Virus record (IMG/VR): IMGVR_UViG_3300048050_000047
Location: 1-43,769 of that record
DNA: 43,769 nt
Source: a virus
Reading direction: 5' to 3' (one strand)
This document shows, one piece after another, positions 20,629-28,507 of the stretch (within the stretch, counting starts at the first letter, position 1; each line of letters starts with the position of its first letter). Position numbers and translations under genes: made by a program. The notes under the pieces are model-generated. The model was not told the origin of the DNA, ran no database searches, and saw only the letters and a list, made by a program, of their open reading frames with translations.

Positions 20629-21926
20629 TGGCCACCTGGCAGGATCGCGTCGCCTCCTCAATAAAGCTCACGTCTCCGCAGTCCGGAACTGTTTTCACGC
20701 CCTACTGGCGCGGAGATGATATTTCGATCGCGAAGCGTGTCGGACAATTCAAGTTTCCGCTGATTGATGGGACGGTGACGCAAGACCTTGGCCTCGACGG
20801 CTTCGGGATTCCGCTCACGCTCTACTTCGCGGGTGAAAACAACGATCTCGATGCCTGGGCTTTTGCCCAGTGCTGGACGGAGCGCGGCCCCTGGACGGTT
20901 ATCCATCCCGTCTATGGTACCCTCTCTCTTCAGCCCCTATCCGGGACTCTCAAGGTGCAGCCGGTAGAATCCGGCAACATCACCGTCGTCGAGTCCCAAT
21001 GGATCCGCCCTGTCCAGCCGGGAACTTTGGCGAGTGGTGGCAAGGTCTCCGGATCCGGTAGCGCAGGCACCCTCTCGAGTGTCGGAGAGATAGCCGGGGC
21101 GATCAACGCACAGATCGACACGGTCAACGCCTCTGCCGCGGCCGCTTTCGCTGCCTGTCCTCAATCCACGATCGACAACCTTTTTTCGGCAGAAACGCAG
21201 ATCACGCCTGGTATCACGATCGTTAAGGCTGCGCTCATGGGCATCAACGCGGATGTCAACCGAATCCAGAGCCAGATCAACGCCGAGTTTTTGTCTTTCC
21301 CCGGAGACCTGGCTACGATAGCAGGCCTCGCGCAATCCCTCATCCAGACTCCCGCGCTTATGGCTGGCTCCCTTGCTGCACAGATCAGCCGCTACGCTTC
21401 CATGCTTGCGGGGATACTTGGCACGCTGCCATCCTCGCTGGCGATTCCTAACACAAACACCTACAACGCTGTTGCGGCGACGGAGCTCCTTGCATCCGCA
21501 GCGCTCTCTGCCTCGGCGCTGGCGGTGATCCTTACAACGCCAGCCACGCGTCCTGATGCGGTGGCTACCCTGAATCAGATCCTTGCCATGTGGAATTCGA
21601 TGACGGCGTCCTTCGATGGTTTCCAGACGGCCTTCGCGGGGAATTCCCTTGTCGGGCAGTATTTCACCGCGGCCCAGTCCTATACCGATCTTTCTCGCCT
21701 CATCGCTCTCGCGGTTCAGTATCTCCTTTCGGTCATCTTTGACCTCAAGTCAGAGATTCGTTTCACGCTGAAAGCTGAACGCGCCCCGTTCGAGATCGCC
21801 GTCTCCTACTACGGCCAGAACGGCTGGGACGACACATACTTCGACGCCTTCATTGCGTCAAACAATCTCACGGGAGACAGGATCCTCATACTCCCTGCGG
21901 GGTATGAGGTGGTGGTGTATGCCTAG
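20628..21926 (+). CDS. Mu gpN-like baseplate protein (DNA circularisation protein family)
   Basis: The 432-residue protein has the typical N-terminal domain (residues 1-125): WQDRVASSIKLTSPQSG, DGTVTQDLGLDGFGIPLTLYFAGENNDLDA and ERGPWTVIHPVYG, the signature of the Mu gpN family. An Ala/Ser-rich helical middle and a C-terminal strand region follow. In Mu-like phages it is a baseplate/tail-tip component; the family name refers to a historical role in circularising injected DNA. The start overlaps the tape-measure stop (TGATG). The end overlaps the next gene. Confidence 0.88.
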   Translation: MATWQDRVASSIKLTSPQSGTVFTPYWRGDDISIAKRVGQFKFPLIDGTVTQDLGLDGFGIPLTLYFAGENNDLDAWAFAQCWTERGPWTVIHPVYGTLSLQPLSGTLKVQPVESGNITVVESQWIRPVQPGTLASGGKVSGSGSAGTLSSVGEIAGAINAQIDTVNASAAAAFAACPQSTIDNLFSAETQITPGITIVKAALMGINADVNRIQSQINAEFLSFPGDLATIAGLAQSLIQTPALMAGSLAAQISRYASMLAGILGTLPSSLAIPNTNTYNAVAATELLASAALSASALAVILTTPATRPDAVATLNQILAMWNSMTASFDGFQTAFAGNSLVGQYFTAAQSYTDLSRLIALAVQYLLSVIFDLKSEIRFTLKAERAPFEIAVSYYGQNGWDDTYFDAFIASNNLTGDRILILPAGYEVVVYA

Positions 21927-23214
21927 CCCCTGGCCAACTCCTGGAACCACCTACACCGTCCAGCCGGGGGATACTCTTCGGCGCATTTCACAGAAAGCCT
22001 ACGGGGACGAACTGCTCTGGCCCAGGATATGGCGTGCGAACACAATTCCCTCCGGAAACCCTGATCTCCTTATTATCGGGACGTCTCTGTTCATCCCCGG
22101 AGAAGCAACCAGCCCCGCGCGCCAGGCCGCTGATTCCGCTCGCTTCAAGAGCAAGGACCCGCTCTCCTTCACCCTTACGCTGAAAGGTAAAGAGATACCG
22201 GTATCCTCCTCTCGAGTGACCAGGTCGCTTGATAGCCTTGCAGACGGCTGCGTTTGCGAACTTCCCTGGACTCCTGGTGCCGATTCTGCCCTCGATTCCC
22301 TTATCAAGCCTTACGGTTACACTCCAGCTACGTGGGCCCTGGGATCGACTCATGTGGGCACAGGGTTCCTTTACATCGTCGAAAATGCGGTAGACCCGGA
22401 TTCCATCATCAAAACGCTTGAGTGCTTCACCGGCACGGTTGACCTTATCGATTCCGTCATGGCTCCGAACTATGCCTACGAGTGGGACGGGGCCAGCCTT
22501 CGAAACATCGCCAGCCAGATCGGTAAAGACTTGGGCTACGGTGTCAAATTTAATATTCCAGCCTCTCTCGCCGATGCTCCCTACCCGCTCTATGTCACCA
22601 TCGAGAAAACTACCAAGTACGGTGATTTTCTCATCCATCTAGCTGCCAACCTCGGGATCCTGGTAGGGAATGATGAGTATGGAAACATCGTCTTCAGCCG
22701 CGTGGATTCGGGAGCGAAACCAGTAGGATCTCTCATCGAAGGCGACTCGAATTTCCGTTCAGGGACCGGGTGGAAGATTAAGTTTGACGGTCGTAAGCGG
22801 TATCACACGTACAGCGTCATCCCGCAGTCCGGAGATGCTACGGAGCCGCCCCTCTCGTCCTATACCGACCCGGGTGTCCCCGCGACGAGGACAATGGTCT
22901 ACGAAGGCGACGACATGGACGGGGGCATCGCCACCATGAACGCCAAGTGGCGCCGGAATAAAACGCTCGTCGACGCGCTGACTTTCCCCTTCCCCGTCGT
23001 CGGCTGGTATGCACCCAATGGCGCCTTGTGGGCCCCTGGCCAGATCGTAACGATCAAGTCTCCGAGCGCCCACGTTAACACGGGCTTCAATTTTCTCATC
23101 CGCGAAGTGGAATACGTTTTCGAGGCGAGCGGCTGCTATGCCACGCTTAAGCTCGTCCCGCCCTCTGCGTACAACGGCGACGAGGTCATCAATGAGCCCT
23201 GGGGGCAATCATGA
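21919..23214 (+). CDS. Baseplate hub protein with N-terminal LysM (P2 gpX-gpD / Mu gpP-like fusion)
   Basis: From ATG 21919, inside the end of the upstream gene, the 431-residue protein has a LysM domain at residues 9-58 (TYTVQPGDTLRRISQKAYGDELLWPRIWRAN, then GTSLFIPG). About 370 residues follow in the style of late-control protein D/Mu gpP hub proteins (SLRNIASQIGKDLGYGVKFN, DGRKRYHTYSVIPQSGD, GQIVTIKSPSAHVNTGFNFLIREVEY). P2 encodes the LysM protein (X) and hub (D) separately, so this is a fusion of both. Upstream in-frame Met codons exist (21853) but lie deep in the previous gene. Confidence 0.82.
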   Translation: MPSPWPTPGTTYTVQPGDTLRRISQKAYGDELLWPRIWRANTIPSGNPDLLIIGTSLFIPGEATSPARQAADSARFKSKDPLSFTLTLKGKEIPVSSSRVTRSLDSLADGCVCELPWTPGADSALDSLIKPYGYTPATWALGSTHVGTGFLYIVENAVDPDSIIKTLECFTGTVDLIDSVMAPNYAYEWDGASLRNIASQIGKDLGYGVKFNIPASLADAPYPLYVTIEKTTKYGDFLIHLAANLGILVGNDEYGNIVFSRVDSGAKPVGSLIEGDSNFRSGTGWKIKFDGRKRYHTYSVIPQSGDATEPPLSSYTDPGVPATRTMVYEGDDMDGGIATMNAKWRRNKTLVDALTFPFPVVGWYAPNGALWAPGQIVTIKSPSAHVNTGFNFLIREVEYVFEASGCYATLKLVPPSAYNGDEVINEPWGQS

Positions 23215-23759
23215 TTCGAAACGGAATTTTGAAAGGGACTCGGACGACTGTAGCCAAGGGTGGTAAAAAGACTGTTCGCCAGTTGCAGGTCGCGCTGGCA
23301 GGATCGCAGGGGCGGGATCTCCGCACCGTCCAGGACACGCCTCACGCCGGCATTGACTGTAATCCCCCTGTTGGCTCTCTCGTCATGACCCTCGAGTCCG
23401 GATCATCGATCCGATTTGGAATTTCAAGTTACGATTTCATCCCTCCAACCGCCAGTCCTGGCGAGTTCGAAATCTACTCGAGTGACGGCTCCAGCAAGAA
23501 AGCGCGAATGAAGGCGAAAGCTAACGGAAAGCTTTATCTTGCGAGTGTTTCTAACGCCACAAATCTACGAGATTCTCTTGACCAGCTTGCCAATGCCATA
23601 AAGACTTTTTCGAGTGCAGCCAGCCAGTCGGCCATTACCTCTGGCGGTTCAACGGCGGCGACACTTGCGGCCGCCATTGTGTCGCTTTTTATTCCCCTCC
23701 AAGCATCTATTATTTCTGCTAAAACAGAAATTGATTACCTACTGGACAACAACCCATGA
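23211..23759 (+). CDS. Baseplate spike/assembly protein, Mu gp45-like
   Basis: The 182-residue protein begins MIRNGILKGTRTTVAKGGKKTVRQLQVA. It has a beta-rich middle (VGSLVMTLESGSSIRFGISSYDF, KANGKLYLASVSN) and a helical C-terminus (LRDSLDQLANAIKTFSSAA). Length and position match Mu gp45 (197 residues), the central spike that punctures the outer membrane. Neighbour overlap (ATGA) continues on both sides. Confidence 0.8.
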   Translation: MIRNGILKGTRTTVAKGGKKTVRQLQVALAGSQGRDLRTVQDTPHAGIDCNPPVGSLVMTLESGSSIRFGISSYDFIPPTASPGEFEIYSSDGSSKKARMKAKANGKLYLASVSNATNLRDSLDQLANAIKTFSSAASQSAITSGGSTAATLAAAIVSLFIPLQASIISAKTEIDYLLDNNP

Positions 23760-24202
23760 TCTACGACACCTACTCCGGAGATCCCAAGATCGTCATCAGC
23801 GGCAACGGCGCTGATTTCGTGTACAAGTCGGGACAGCCCGTCATGGATCAGGGCATCGAGAACCAACTCACACTTGCCCTCTTCACGCGCAGAACTGATC
23901 CCCGTACTGGGTTCGGATGGCCTGGTAACGTATTCCTTCAGTCTCTTCAGCAGCTAGGATCCGACTTCCAGGACGTAGCGGCGGATGTGCAGACTCTCAA
24001 GTCGGTCACCATCGATATCCCTAACGCCATCAGCGCCGCGCTCGCTGACCCGATCTTCAGTATCAAAGCAATAGACGTCTCGAATCCACAGTCTACCGCC
24101 GTCCTCGCCCAGATATCGGTCGGTGCCGGCAACCTCACTATCAAAGGCAATCGCGACACCTGGCAGGCTCAGTACTTCAACCCCGCCTCGAGGAGGCTGT
24201 AA
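23756..24202 (+). CDS. Baseplate wedge protein, Mu gp46 / gp25-like
   Basis: The 148-residue protein has the gp46/gp25 pattern: QGIENQLTLALFTRRTDPRTGFGWPGN, then LGSDFQDVAADVQTL and a late AQISVGAGNLTIKGNRDTW strand. It belongs to the wedge that links hub and fibres. It lies exactly between gp45- and gp47-like genes and overlaps both (ATGA, then TAATG). Confidence 0.85.
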   Translation: MIYDTYSGDPKIVISGNGADFVYKSGQPVMDQGIENQLTLALFTRRTDPRTGFGWPGNVFLQSLQQLGSDFQDVAADVQTLKSVTIDIPNAISAALADPIFSIKAIDVSNPQSTAVLAQISVGAGNLTIKGNRDTWQAQYFNPASRRL

Positions 24203-25668
24203 TGCTCACCGTTCTCACCACCGCCCAGCAGACTGCGAACAACCTCGCATTCATCGAGGGGCGCCTCAACCAGACGACGCCTCCCGGGAATAAGGCCTAC
24301 AACACGGTCCTCGCCGTGGCGCTCGCAATGCAGAACACGAGCCTTTACAGGTTCGGAGTCGACCGCGCAAAAGCAGCTCTCATCTCCACCTCTTTAGGAT
24401 CAGATCTCGATGCCCACGGTGTTGACTGGAACACGCCACGGAACGCCGCAGAGGCATGGTCAGGCACGGCCACACAGCCTTGCACCGACGGCACGACGAT
24501 CCCCCTCTCTACCCTTTACATCGGTCCCACTGGCCTGCAATACCAGGTCCAGGCGAGCGTCACGGCGCCGTTGGGAGTGTCCGGATCCGGAGCGACGCTC
24601 ACCATCGTGTGCCTATCCGCGGGGTCGGCTGGGAACCTCACTGCGGGCGCAACGCTTACCCTACTTCAGCCCATCTCCGGAGTCACGGATTCCGCCACAG
24701 TGACCACGGTAACGAACGCGGGGACCGACACCGAGACCGACGCCGTCTACCAGGCTCGGCTCCTGGCTATCGAGCAGGCCTCTGGTGGCGGCGGGAACGC
24801 GTCCGACTATCGCAACTGGGCGCAATCGGTTGCCGGTGTGGCCAAGGCATACCCCTACGCCGGGCTGCCCTACTACGCCTACACGGCGAGCGCGAATCCC
24901 TACGGCGCTCAGGCGATCATAATCTCGGGATCGCCCACAGGTGGGATTTTTACCTTGTCGTTCAACGGGAGCACGACGTCGACCCTGGCGTACAATGCTG
25001 GAGTGGCTGCGCTTCAGACAGCCCTGCGCGGGCTTACGGGCGCCACAGCCGTCACCGTCACGGCCTTGACCGCGGGTTTCCTGGTAACGGGATTCACGAC
25101 TTACGCGCCGATCTTCCTCTCTGTGAACTCCCTTGCGGGGGGCACAAGCCCGACCGTGCTCTGCCTGCCGAACAATCCCCCGTGCCGCACGATCTATGTC
25201 GAGTGCCTTCCGTCGTACATCTCCACAGGGATCCCGGATGCGGCCCTTCTGGCCTTGGTGAAGTCTGCGATCACTTACGACAGTTCAGGAGTAGCCCGCC
25301 AGCCCCTGGGGCTCACGCAGGCGACGCTATTCGTCATGCCGATCACTAAGACACCGATCTATATCACCATCCAGAGCCTCACGGTTCCGGCCACAACGAC
25401 CTCGGCGACGGTACAGGCGGCCATCTTGTCGGCGGCCACAGCGTACCTCGCCACTTTCTTCCCTTTCGTGGATGGCGTCGACGCAGCGTATTCGCGCAAC
25501 GACCTCATCACCCAGGTCAATCTGGGCGGGGCTGTCCAGGCTGCGCTCACCGCCTATGGAGCTTCGGCTCTCGGGGTTACTTTCGGCATCACGCTGTCGG
25601 GATATCTCACATCGTATCAGCTCTCCCCTGGGGAGAGGCTTACCCTTGGGGCGATAGCCTATGTCTGA
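24202..25668 (+). CDS. Baseplate J-like protein, Mu gp47, with inserted beta domain
   Basis: The 488-residue protein has the baseplate-J pattern: AFIEGRLNQTTPPGNKAYNTVLAVALAMQ, SLGSDLDAHGVDWNTPR, AGTDTETDAVYQARLLAIEQASGGGGNASDYRNWAQSVAGVAKAYPY. Into it a domain of about 100 residues is inserted (roughly 232-335): ISGSPTGGIFTLSFNGSTTSTLAYNA, then VAALQTALRGL, a fold type known from phage structural proteins with TGGTFTLTFNG-like repeats. The core resumes at RTIYVECLPSYIS and ends LTSYQLSPGERLTLGAI. The insertion may contact the host or fibre. The next gene overlaps it. Confidence 0.85.
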   Translation: MLTVLTTAQQTANNLAFIEGRLNQTTPPGNKAYNTVLAVALAMQNTSLYRFGVDRAKAALISTSLGSDLDAHGVDWNTPRNAAEAWSGTATQPCTDGTTIPLSTLYIGPTGLQYQVQASVTAPLGVSGSGATLTIVCLSAGSAGNLTAGATLTLLQPISGVTDSATVTTVTNAGTDTETDAVYQARLLAIEQASGGGGNASDYRNWAQSVAGVAKAYPYAGLPYYAYTASANPYGAQAIIISGSPTGGIFTLSFNGSTTSTLAYNAGVAALQTALRGLTGATAVTVTALTAGFLVTGFTTYAPIFLSVNSLAGGTSPTVLCLPNNPPCRTIYVECLPSYISTGIPDAALLALVKSAITYDSSGVARQPLGLTQATLFVMPITKTPIYITIQSLTVPATTTSATVQAAILSAATAYLATFFPFVDGVDAAYSRNDLITQVNLGGAVQAALTAYGASALGVTFGITLSGYLTSYQLSPGERLTLGAIAYV

Positions 25669-26524
25669 TCCTACTCTGCTTCGCCGTAATCTCAACGCCC
25701 TTCTTCCCTCAGGAGCCGCATGGCAACCCGCGCCCGGAGGATCCATGGATTCCCTGCTTGGAGGGTTGTCCGATTCGACGCAGGCGGTCCATGACTTTCT
25801 TGCCGGCCTCGGTAATATTAGGAATCCCCGGAGGACTCCTGTCCTGGCGGACCTCGAGTATGAATTCGGCCTCATCACCGATTCCACGCAATCTCTGGCG
25901 CAGCGCCAGAATATCCTCGCGGCCCAGATGTATCAGCGAAACGGACGAGGCTCAGCGCCTACCCTACAGGCCCAGCTCAACGTCGCAGGGTTCAGCCAGT
26001 GCCTCGCCTATCAGAATGATCCGGCGGTTGATCCCAGGCCCTTCCTGGCCGTCACCTTTGCCATGTGCGCGGGGCTTGCATCCGGTGCCGGGAACAGCTA
26101 CGCGGGATATTACACCGGAGGATCTTCGCCTCCCTATGCGGCGTTCGCGGGGGCCTATGGTTTCTGTGAGCTCGTAGTCAACGGGGCCCAGTTCCAGAAC
26201 AATCCACAGTACATTTCCTGCGGCTATTTCCCGGCCAGCGTGGGATACGTGCAATGTCAGACCCCGACCATGTACACCTACAACTACGCGGGCGGCTACT
26301 TTTATCAGAAGCAGGTTTCCATCCCCTGGGCGGCGCCTGCAGACTCCTGGGCGTGGCCGCTCGTCTTCTTTGTGGCAGGCTCGGCCACGAGGGACGGGAA
26401 CGGGTATATCACCGCGCTCACCCCTGCGCAGGTCCCGGCGTCACAGGTTCCCGCTTTGAAGCGGATCATTCTCAAGTACAAGCCCCTGCACACCTGGTGT
26501 GTGCTGGCCTATAACGCGGTCTGA
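25661..26524 (+). CDS. Baseplate protein, Mu gp48-like, with C-terminal extension
   Basis: The 287-residue protein begins LRRNLNALLPSGAAWQPAPGGSMDSLLGGLSDSTQAVHDFLAGLGN and has DLEYEFGLITDSTQSLAQRQNILAAQMYQRNGRGSA, the pattern of the DUF2313-type gp48 family that joins wedge to fibre. The C-terminal half, rich in Tyr/Gly (YAGYYTGGSSPPYAAFAGAYG), is longer than in Mu gp48 (190 residues) and may be the fibre-docking part. The closing RIILKYKPLHTWCVLAYNAV is also typical. Confidence 0.82.
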   Translation: MSDPTLLRRNLNALLPSGAAWQPAPGGSMDSLLGGLSDSTQAVHDFLAGLGNIRNPRRTPVLADLEYEFGLITDSTQSLAQRQNILAAQMYQRNGRGSAPTLQAQLNVAGFSQCLAYQNDPAVDPRPFLAVTFAMCAGLASGAGNSYAGYYTGGSSPPYAAFAGAYGFCELVVNGAQFQNNPQYISCGYFPASVGYVQCQTPTMYTYNYAGGYFYQKQVSIPWAAPADSWAWPLVFFVAGSATRDGNGYITALTPAQVPASQVPALKRIILKYKPLHTWCVLAYNAV

Positions 26525-26537
26525 TTTTCATCAAGAA

Positions 26538-26566
26538 TTAGCGTCCAATTTATTCGGACATATAAC
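26538..26566 (+). promoter_or_regulatory. Promoter with GTCCGA-type operator upstream of tail-fibre gene
   Basis: GTCCAATTTATTCGGAC (26543-26559) is the 17-bp palindrome GTCCGA-N5-TCGGAC with one arm change. It lies between a weak TTAGCG -35 (26538-26543) and TATAAC (26561-26566), spacing 17. The fibre gene begins at 26578 behind CGGAGG. A promoter here would let the fibre genes be controlled apart from the tail operon. Confidence 0.5.
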
Positions 26567-26577
26567 GGAGGTACAAA

Positions 26578-27456
26578 GTGCTGGCGTTTGAGAACTTCGT
26601 CATCAATTACTCGGGAGCCTTCCCGGCGACACAGGCGGTCAATGCGAGCGCGGCGGGGGCCACGAACGGGACTCCGTACATCGCCGCGATCCTCAATCAG
26701 GAATGGGGGCCCCTGCAGGACCTCCTCCTCCTGGCGGGGCTGGTTCCCTCGGGCACCACGGAAGTCGCGCGAGGGGCATCGTATACGCTCTCAGGCGTCG
26801 GTCAGCAGGTCCGCCAGGCCATGGAGAACCTGTACGGAGCTCCAGGAGAACTCGTCCTCGACGTGATTCCCCCCAATGGGACCTACTTCAGCCAGACGAT
26901 GGCCTACGGGGCGTCGGCGGGTGGCGCTCCTGCCTGGTACTCCTCGAGGCGAGTACTGCCGTGCCAGGGGCAGGCCGTGCTCATTTCGTCCTATCCCGAG
27001 CTCGCGGCCGCGATCTACTGCGGCGACGGCAACAACGCATCGGCCCCCTACTGCTACAAAGCCACAACGAACTCGAGCCCGGGATCGAACCGCTCGACGG
27101 CAGGAACCTACATCGTCCTACCGGACTTCAGGCAGGTGACGATAAGAGGTTGGTCAACAGCTTCTTTGTCGAAGGATCCTGACTATGCCTCCCGCCTTCT
27201 CGCGAGCCAGCAGGCGGATGCCTTCCAGGGGCACTGGCACAACTTCATCTACGCCTATCAGGACGTCAACTACACCAATGTTGATTACCTCAACGCCGGA
27301 AGTCCTGCCACGACCAGTTACAGAACGACAACCGGGGGCACTAGCGGAACGATGAAAGTTGGCGCGCCCGCACAAGACGGGAGCAACGGAAGCCCCCGCA
27401 CGGGAACAGAAACCCGGATGTACAACGCGTCCTGCAATATCGGAATCAGGTACTAA
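26578..27456 (+). CDS. Tail fibre protein with collar-like C-terminal region
   Basis: GTG 26578 is preceded by CGGAGG. The 292-residue protein has an N-terminal attachment part (MLAFENFVINYSG), PPNGTYFSQTMAYG, RVLPCQGQAVLISSYPELAAAIYCGDGNN (the tail-collar signature) and YIVLPDFRQVTIRGWS. It then shows ADAFQGHWHN and a glycine-rich segment ending TETRMYNASCNIGIRY, closing patterns of phage fibre tips where receptor binding is expected. It sits downstream of a GTCCGA palindrome. No separate long fibre gene is seen, so host range may rest on this short fibre. Confidence 0.85.
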   Translation: MLAFENFVINYSGAFPATQAVNASAAGATNGTPYIAAILNQEWGPLQDLLLLAGLVPSGTTEVARGASYTLSGVGQQVRQAMENLYGAPGELVLDVIPPNGTYFSQTMAYGASAGGAPAWYSSRRVLPCQGQAVLISSYPELAAAIYCGDGNNASAPYCYKATTNSSPGSNRSTAGTYIVLPDFRQVTIRGWSTASLSKDPDYASRLLASQQADAFQGHWHNFIYAYQDVNYTNVDYLNAGSPATTSYRTTTGGTSGTMKVGAPAQDGSNGSPRTGTETRMYNASCNIGIRY

Positions 27457-27466
27457 GGAGAATCTA

Positions 27467-28285
27467 ATGAAAATAGTTTTCGTTCAGAACGTCGACGGTT
27501 ACGAGGTGGTGCGGGGATTCTGCGAGGCGGCGCTCGATCCGGTGGGCACGGCGGCCAGGATTGCGGATGACATGGCCACCTGCCCTGAGGAGATCGCCCG
27601 GGCGCAGAAGCATGCCCAGATCGAGAGCGCCTATGAAGGTGTACGGAAGGCTGCGCAGGCGGCTGCCAATGCGTACGTGGCAGGCGACCAGGCCACGAAC
27701 CTCGCCAAGTCCAAGGAGGCGGCCGACTTCCAATCCCAGGGCGAAGCCCTCGCCGCGGAACTGCCCGCACTCAACGCGGCCCTGGAACAGAAGCGCGCGG
27801 CCCTCTCCGCCGAGAAGGGCGTGTACTTCACACCAGCACAGGGGGAATTCCTCTGCACGGAGGAGCAAGTCGCTGCCTGGAAGGCCCTCGAGGCCGCTGG
27901 CTCTGTCGTCACGATGGATGGCAAGCAGATCCTGGACAAGCGCGGCGTGGTGTACTGGATCAAGGGCGCGACGTGGGCCTCAGTGATGATACGGAAGCTC
28001 GGGGAAGACATAGCCGCCGGCGGGATACTCGACGGTGATCTCTCGGACACGCAGAAGGCTGAAATAGCCTCACAGATTGAAGCGGCGCGAGTTTCCGACC
28101 TCCCGGACGCTGCAAAGCTCGCGGAGGCCTCTGCGGCCCAGCGGACGGCCAAGGCTGCCGTGGTTTCGGTACAGGCCGAGGTCTCGGCAGGGATATCAGA
28201 CCAAGCCGCGCTCGATGAAGCGCTTGCGGTTTATAGGACCAGGCTCGCGGAGATCAACGCCAAATACAGCTTGGCGCTTAAATAA
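27467..28285 (+). CDS. Fibre-associated coiled-coil protein (fibre assembly or accessory)
   Basis: AAGGAG sits seven bases before ATG 27467. The 272-residue protein begins MKIVFVQNVDGYEVVRGF and contains several alanine-rich amphipathic helices (KHAQIESAYEGVRKAAQAAANAY, AALNAALEQKRAALSAEKGV, VQAEVSAGISDQAALDEALAVYRTRLAEINAKY), likely coiled coils. It also has a central block GVVYWIKGATWASVMIRKLGEDIAAGG. Its position after the fibre gene suggests a fibre chaperone or second fibre component. The family was not recognised. It ends just before two opposed terminators. Confidence 0.55.
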   Translation: MKIVFVQNVDGYEVVRGFCEAALDPVGTAARIADDMATCPEEIARAQKHAQIESAYEGVRKAAQAAANAYVAGDQATNLAKSKEAADFQSQGEALAAELPALNAALEQKRAALSAEKGVYFTPAQGEFLCTEEQVAAWKALEAAGSVVTMDGKQILDKRGVVYWIKGATWASVMIRKLGEDIAAGGILDGDLSDTQKAEIASQIEAARVSDLPDAAKLAEASAAQRTAKAAVVSVQAEVSAGISDQAALDEALAVYRTRLAEINAKYSLALK

Positions 28286-28291
28286 GAAAAA

Positions 28292-28316
28292 AGCGGCCGA
28301 CTGGACATCGACCGCT
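28292..28316 (-). terminator. Rho-independent terminator for the leftward lipoprotein unit
   Basis: AGCGGCCGA (28292-28300) pairs with TCGACCGCT (28308-28316) with one mismatch. Read on the minus strand the stem is followed by TTTTTTCTTATTT, so it ends transcripts from the lipoprotein and 54-residue genes. Confidence 0.7.
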
Positions 28317-28326
28317 TCGCACCTCC

Positions 28327-28357
28327 CCCCTCTTGAGGAAACTCAGGAGGGGTTTTT
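28327..28357 (+). terminator. Rho-independent terminator of the late operon
   Basis: An 11-bp stem (28327-28337 with 28342-28352, one G-T pair) closes a GAAA tetraloop and is followed by TTTTTCTTT. It ends the long rightward late transcript. The 3' end of the leftward 54-residue gene lies within the stem, so the DNA serves both strands. Confidence 0.85.
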
Positions 28358-28507
28358 CTTTGGCTTGACGACGCGCCTGAGCTTCATTGAAATGGGCACG
28401 GTGCCCAGGTCGGGGATTTCCCCATGGCCAACCTCGACGACCTCCCACTCAATCACGTCTCGGGATGGAGTGGGCTCCCGGATCGTGATCTTGTCCCCGG
28501 GTCTCAT
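28343..28507 (-). CDS. Small basic hypothetical protein (54 aa) coupled to the lipoprotein gene
   Basis: ATG 28507 overlaps the stop of the lipoprotein gene (ATGA). The 54 residues begin MRPGDKITIREPTPSR and continue DVIEWEVVEVGHGEIPD with a basic C-terminal RRVVKPKKNPS. It is a beta-rich, SH3-like small protein with no signal peptide. Coupling to the lipoprotein suggests a shared role, but the function is unknown. The stop codon lies inside the late-operon terminator. Confidence 0.6.
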   Translation of the reverse strand: MRPGDKITIREPTPSRDVIEWEVVEVGHGEIPDLGTVPISMKLRRVVKPKKNPS

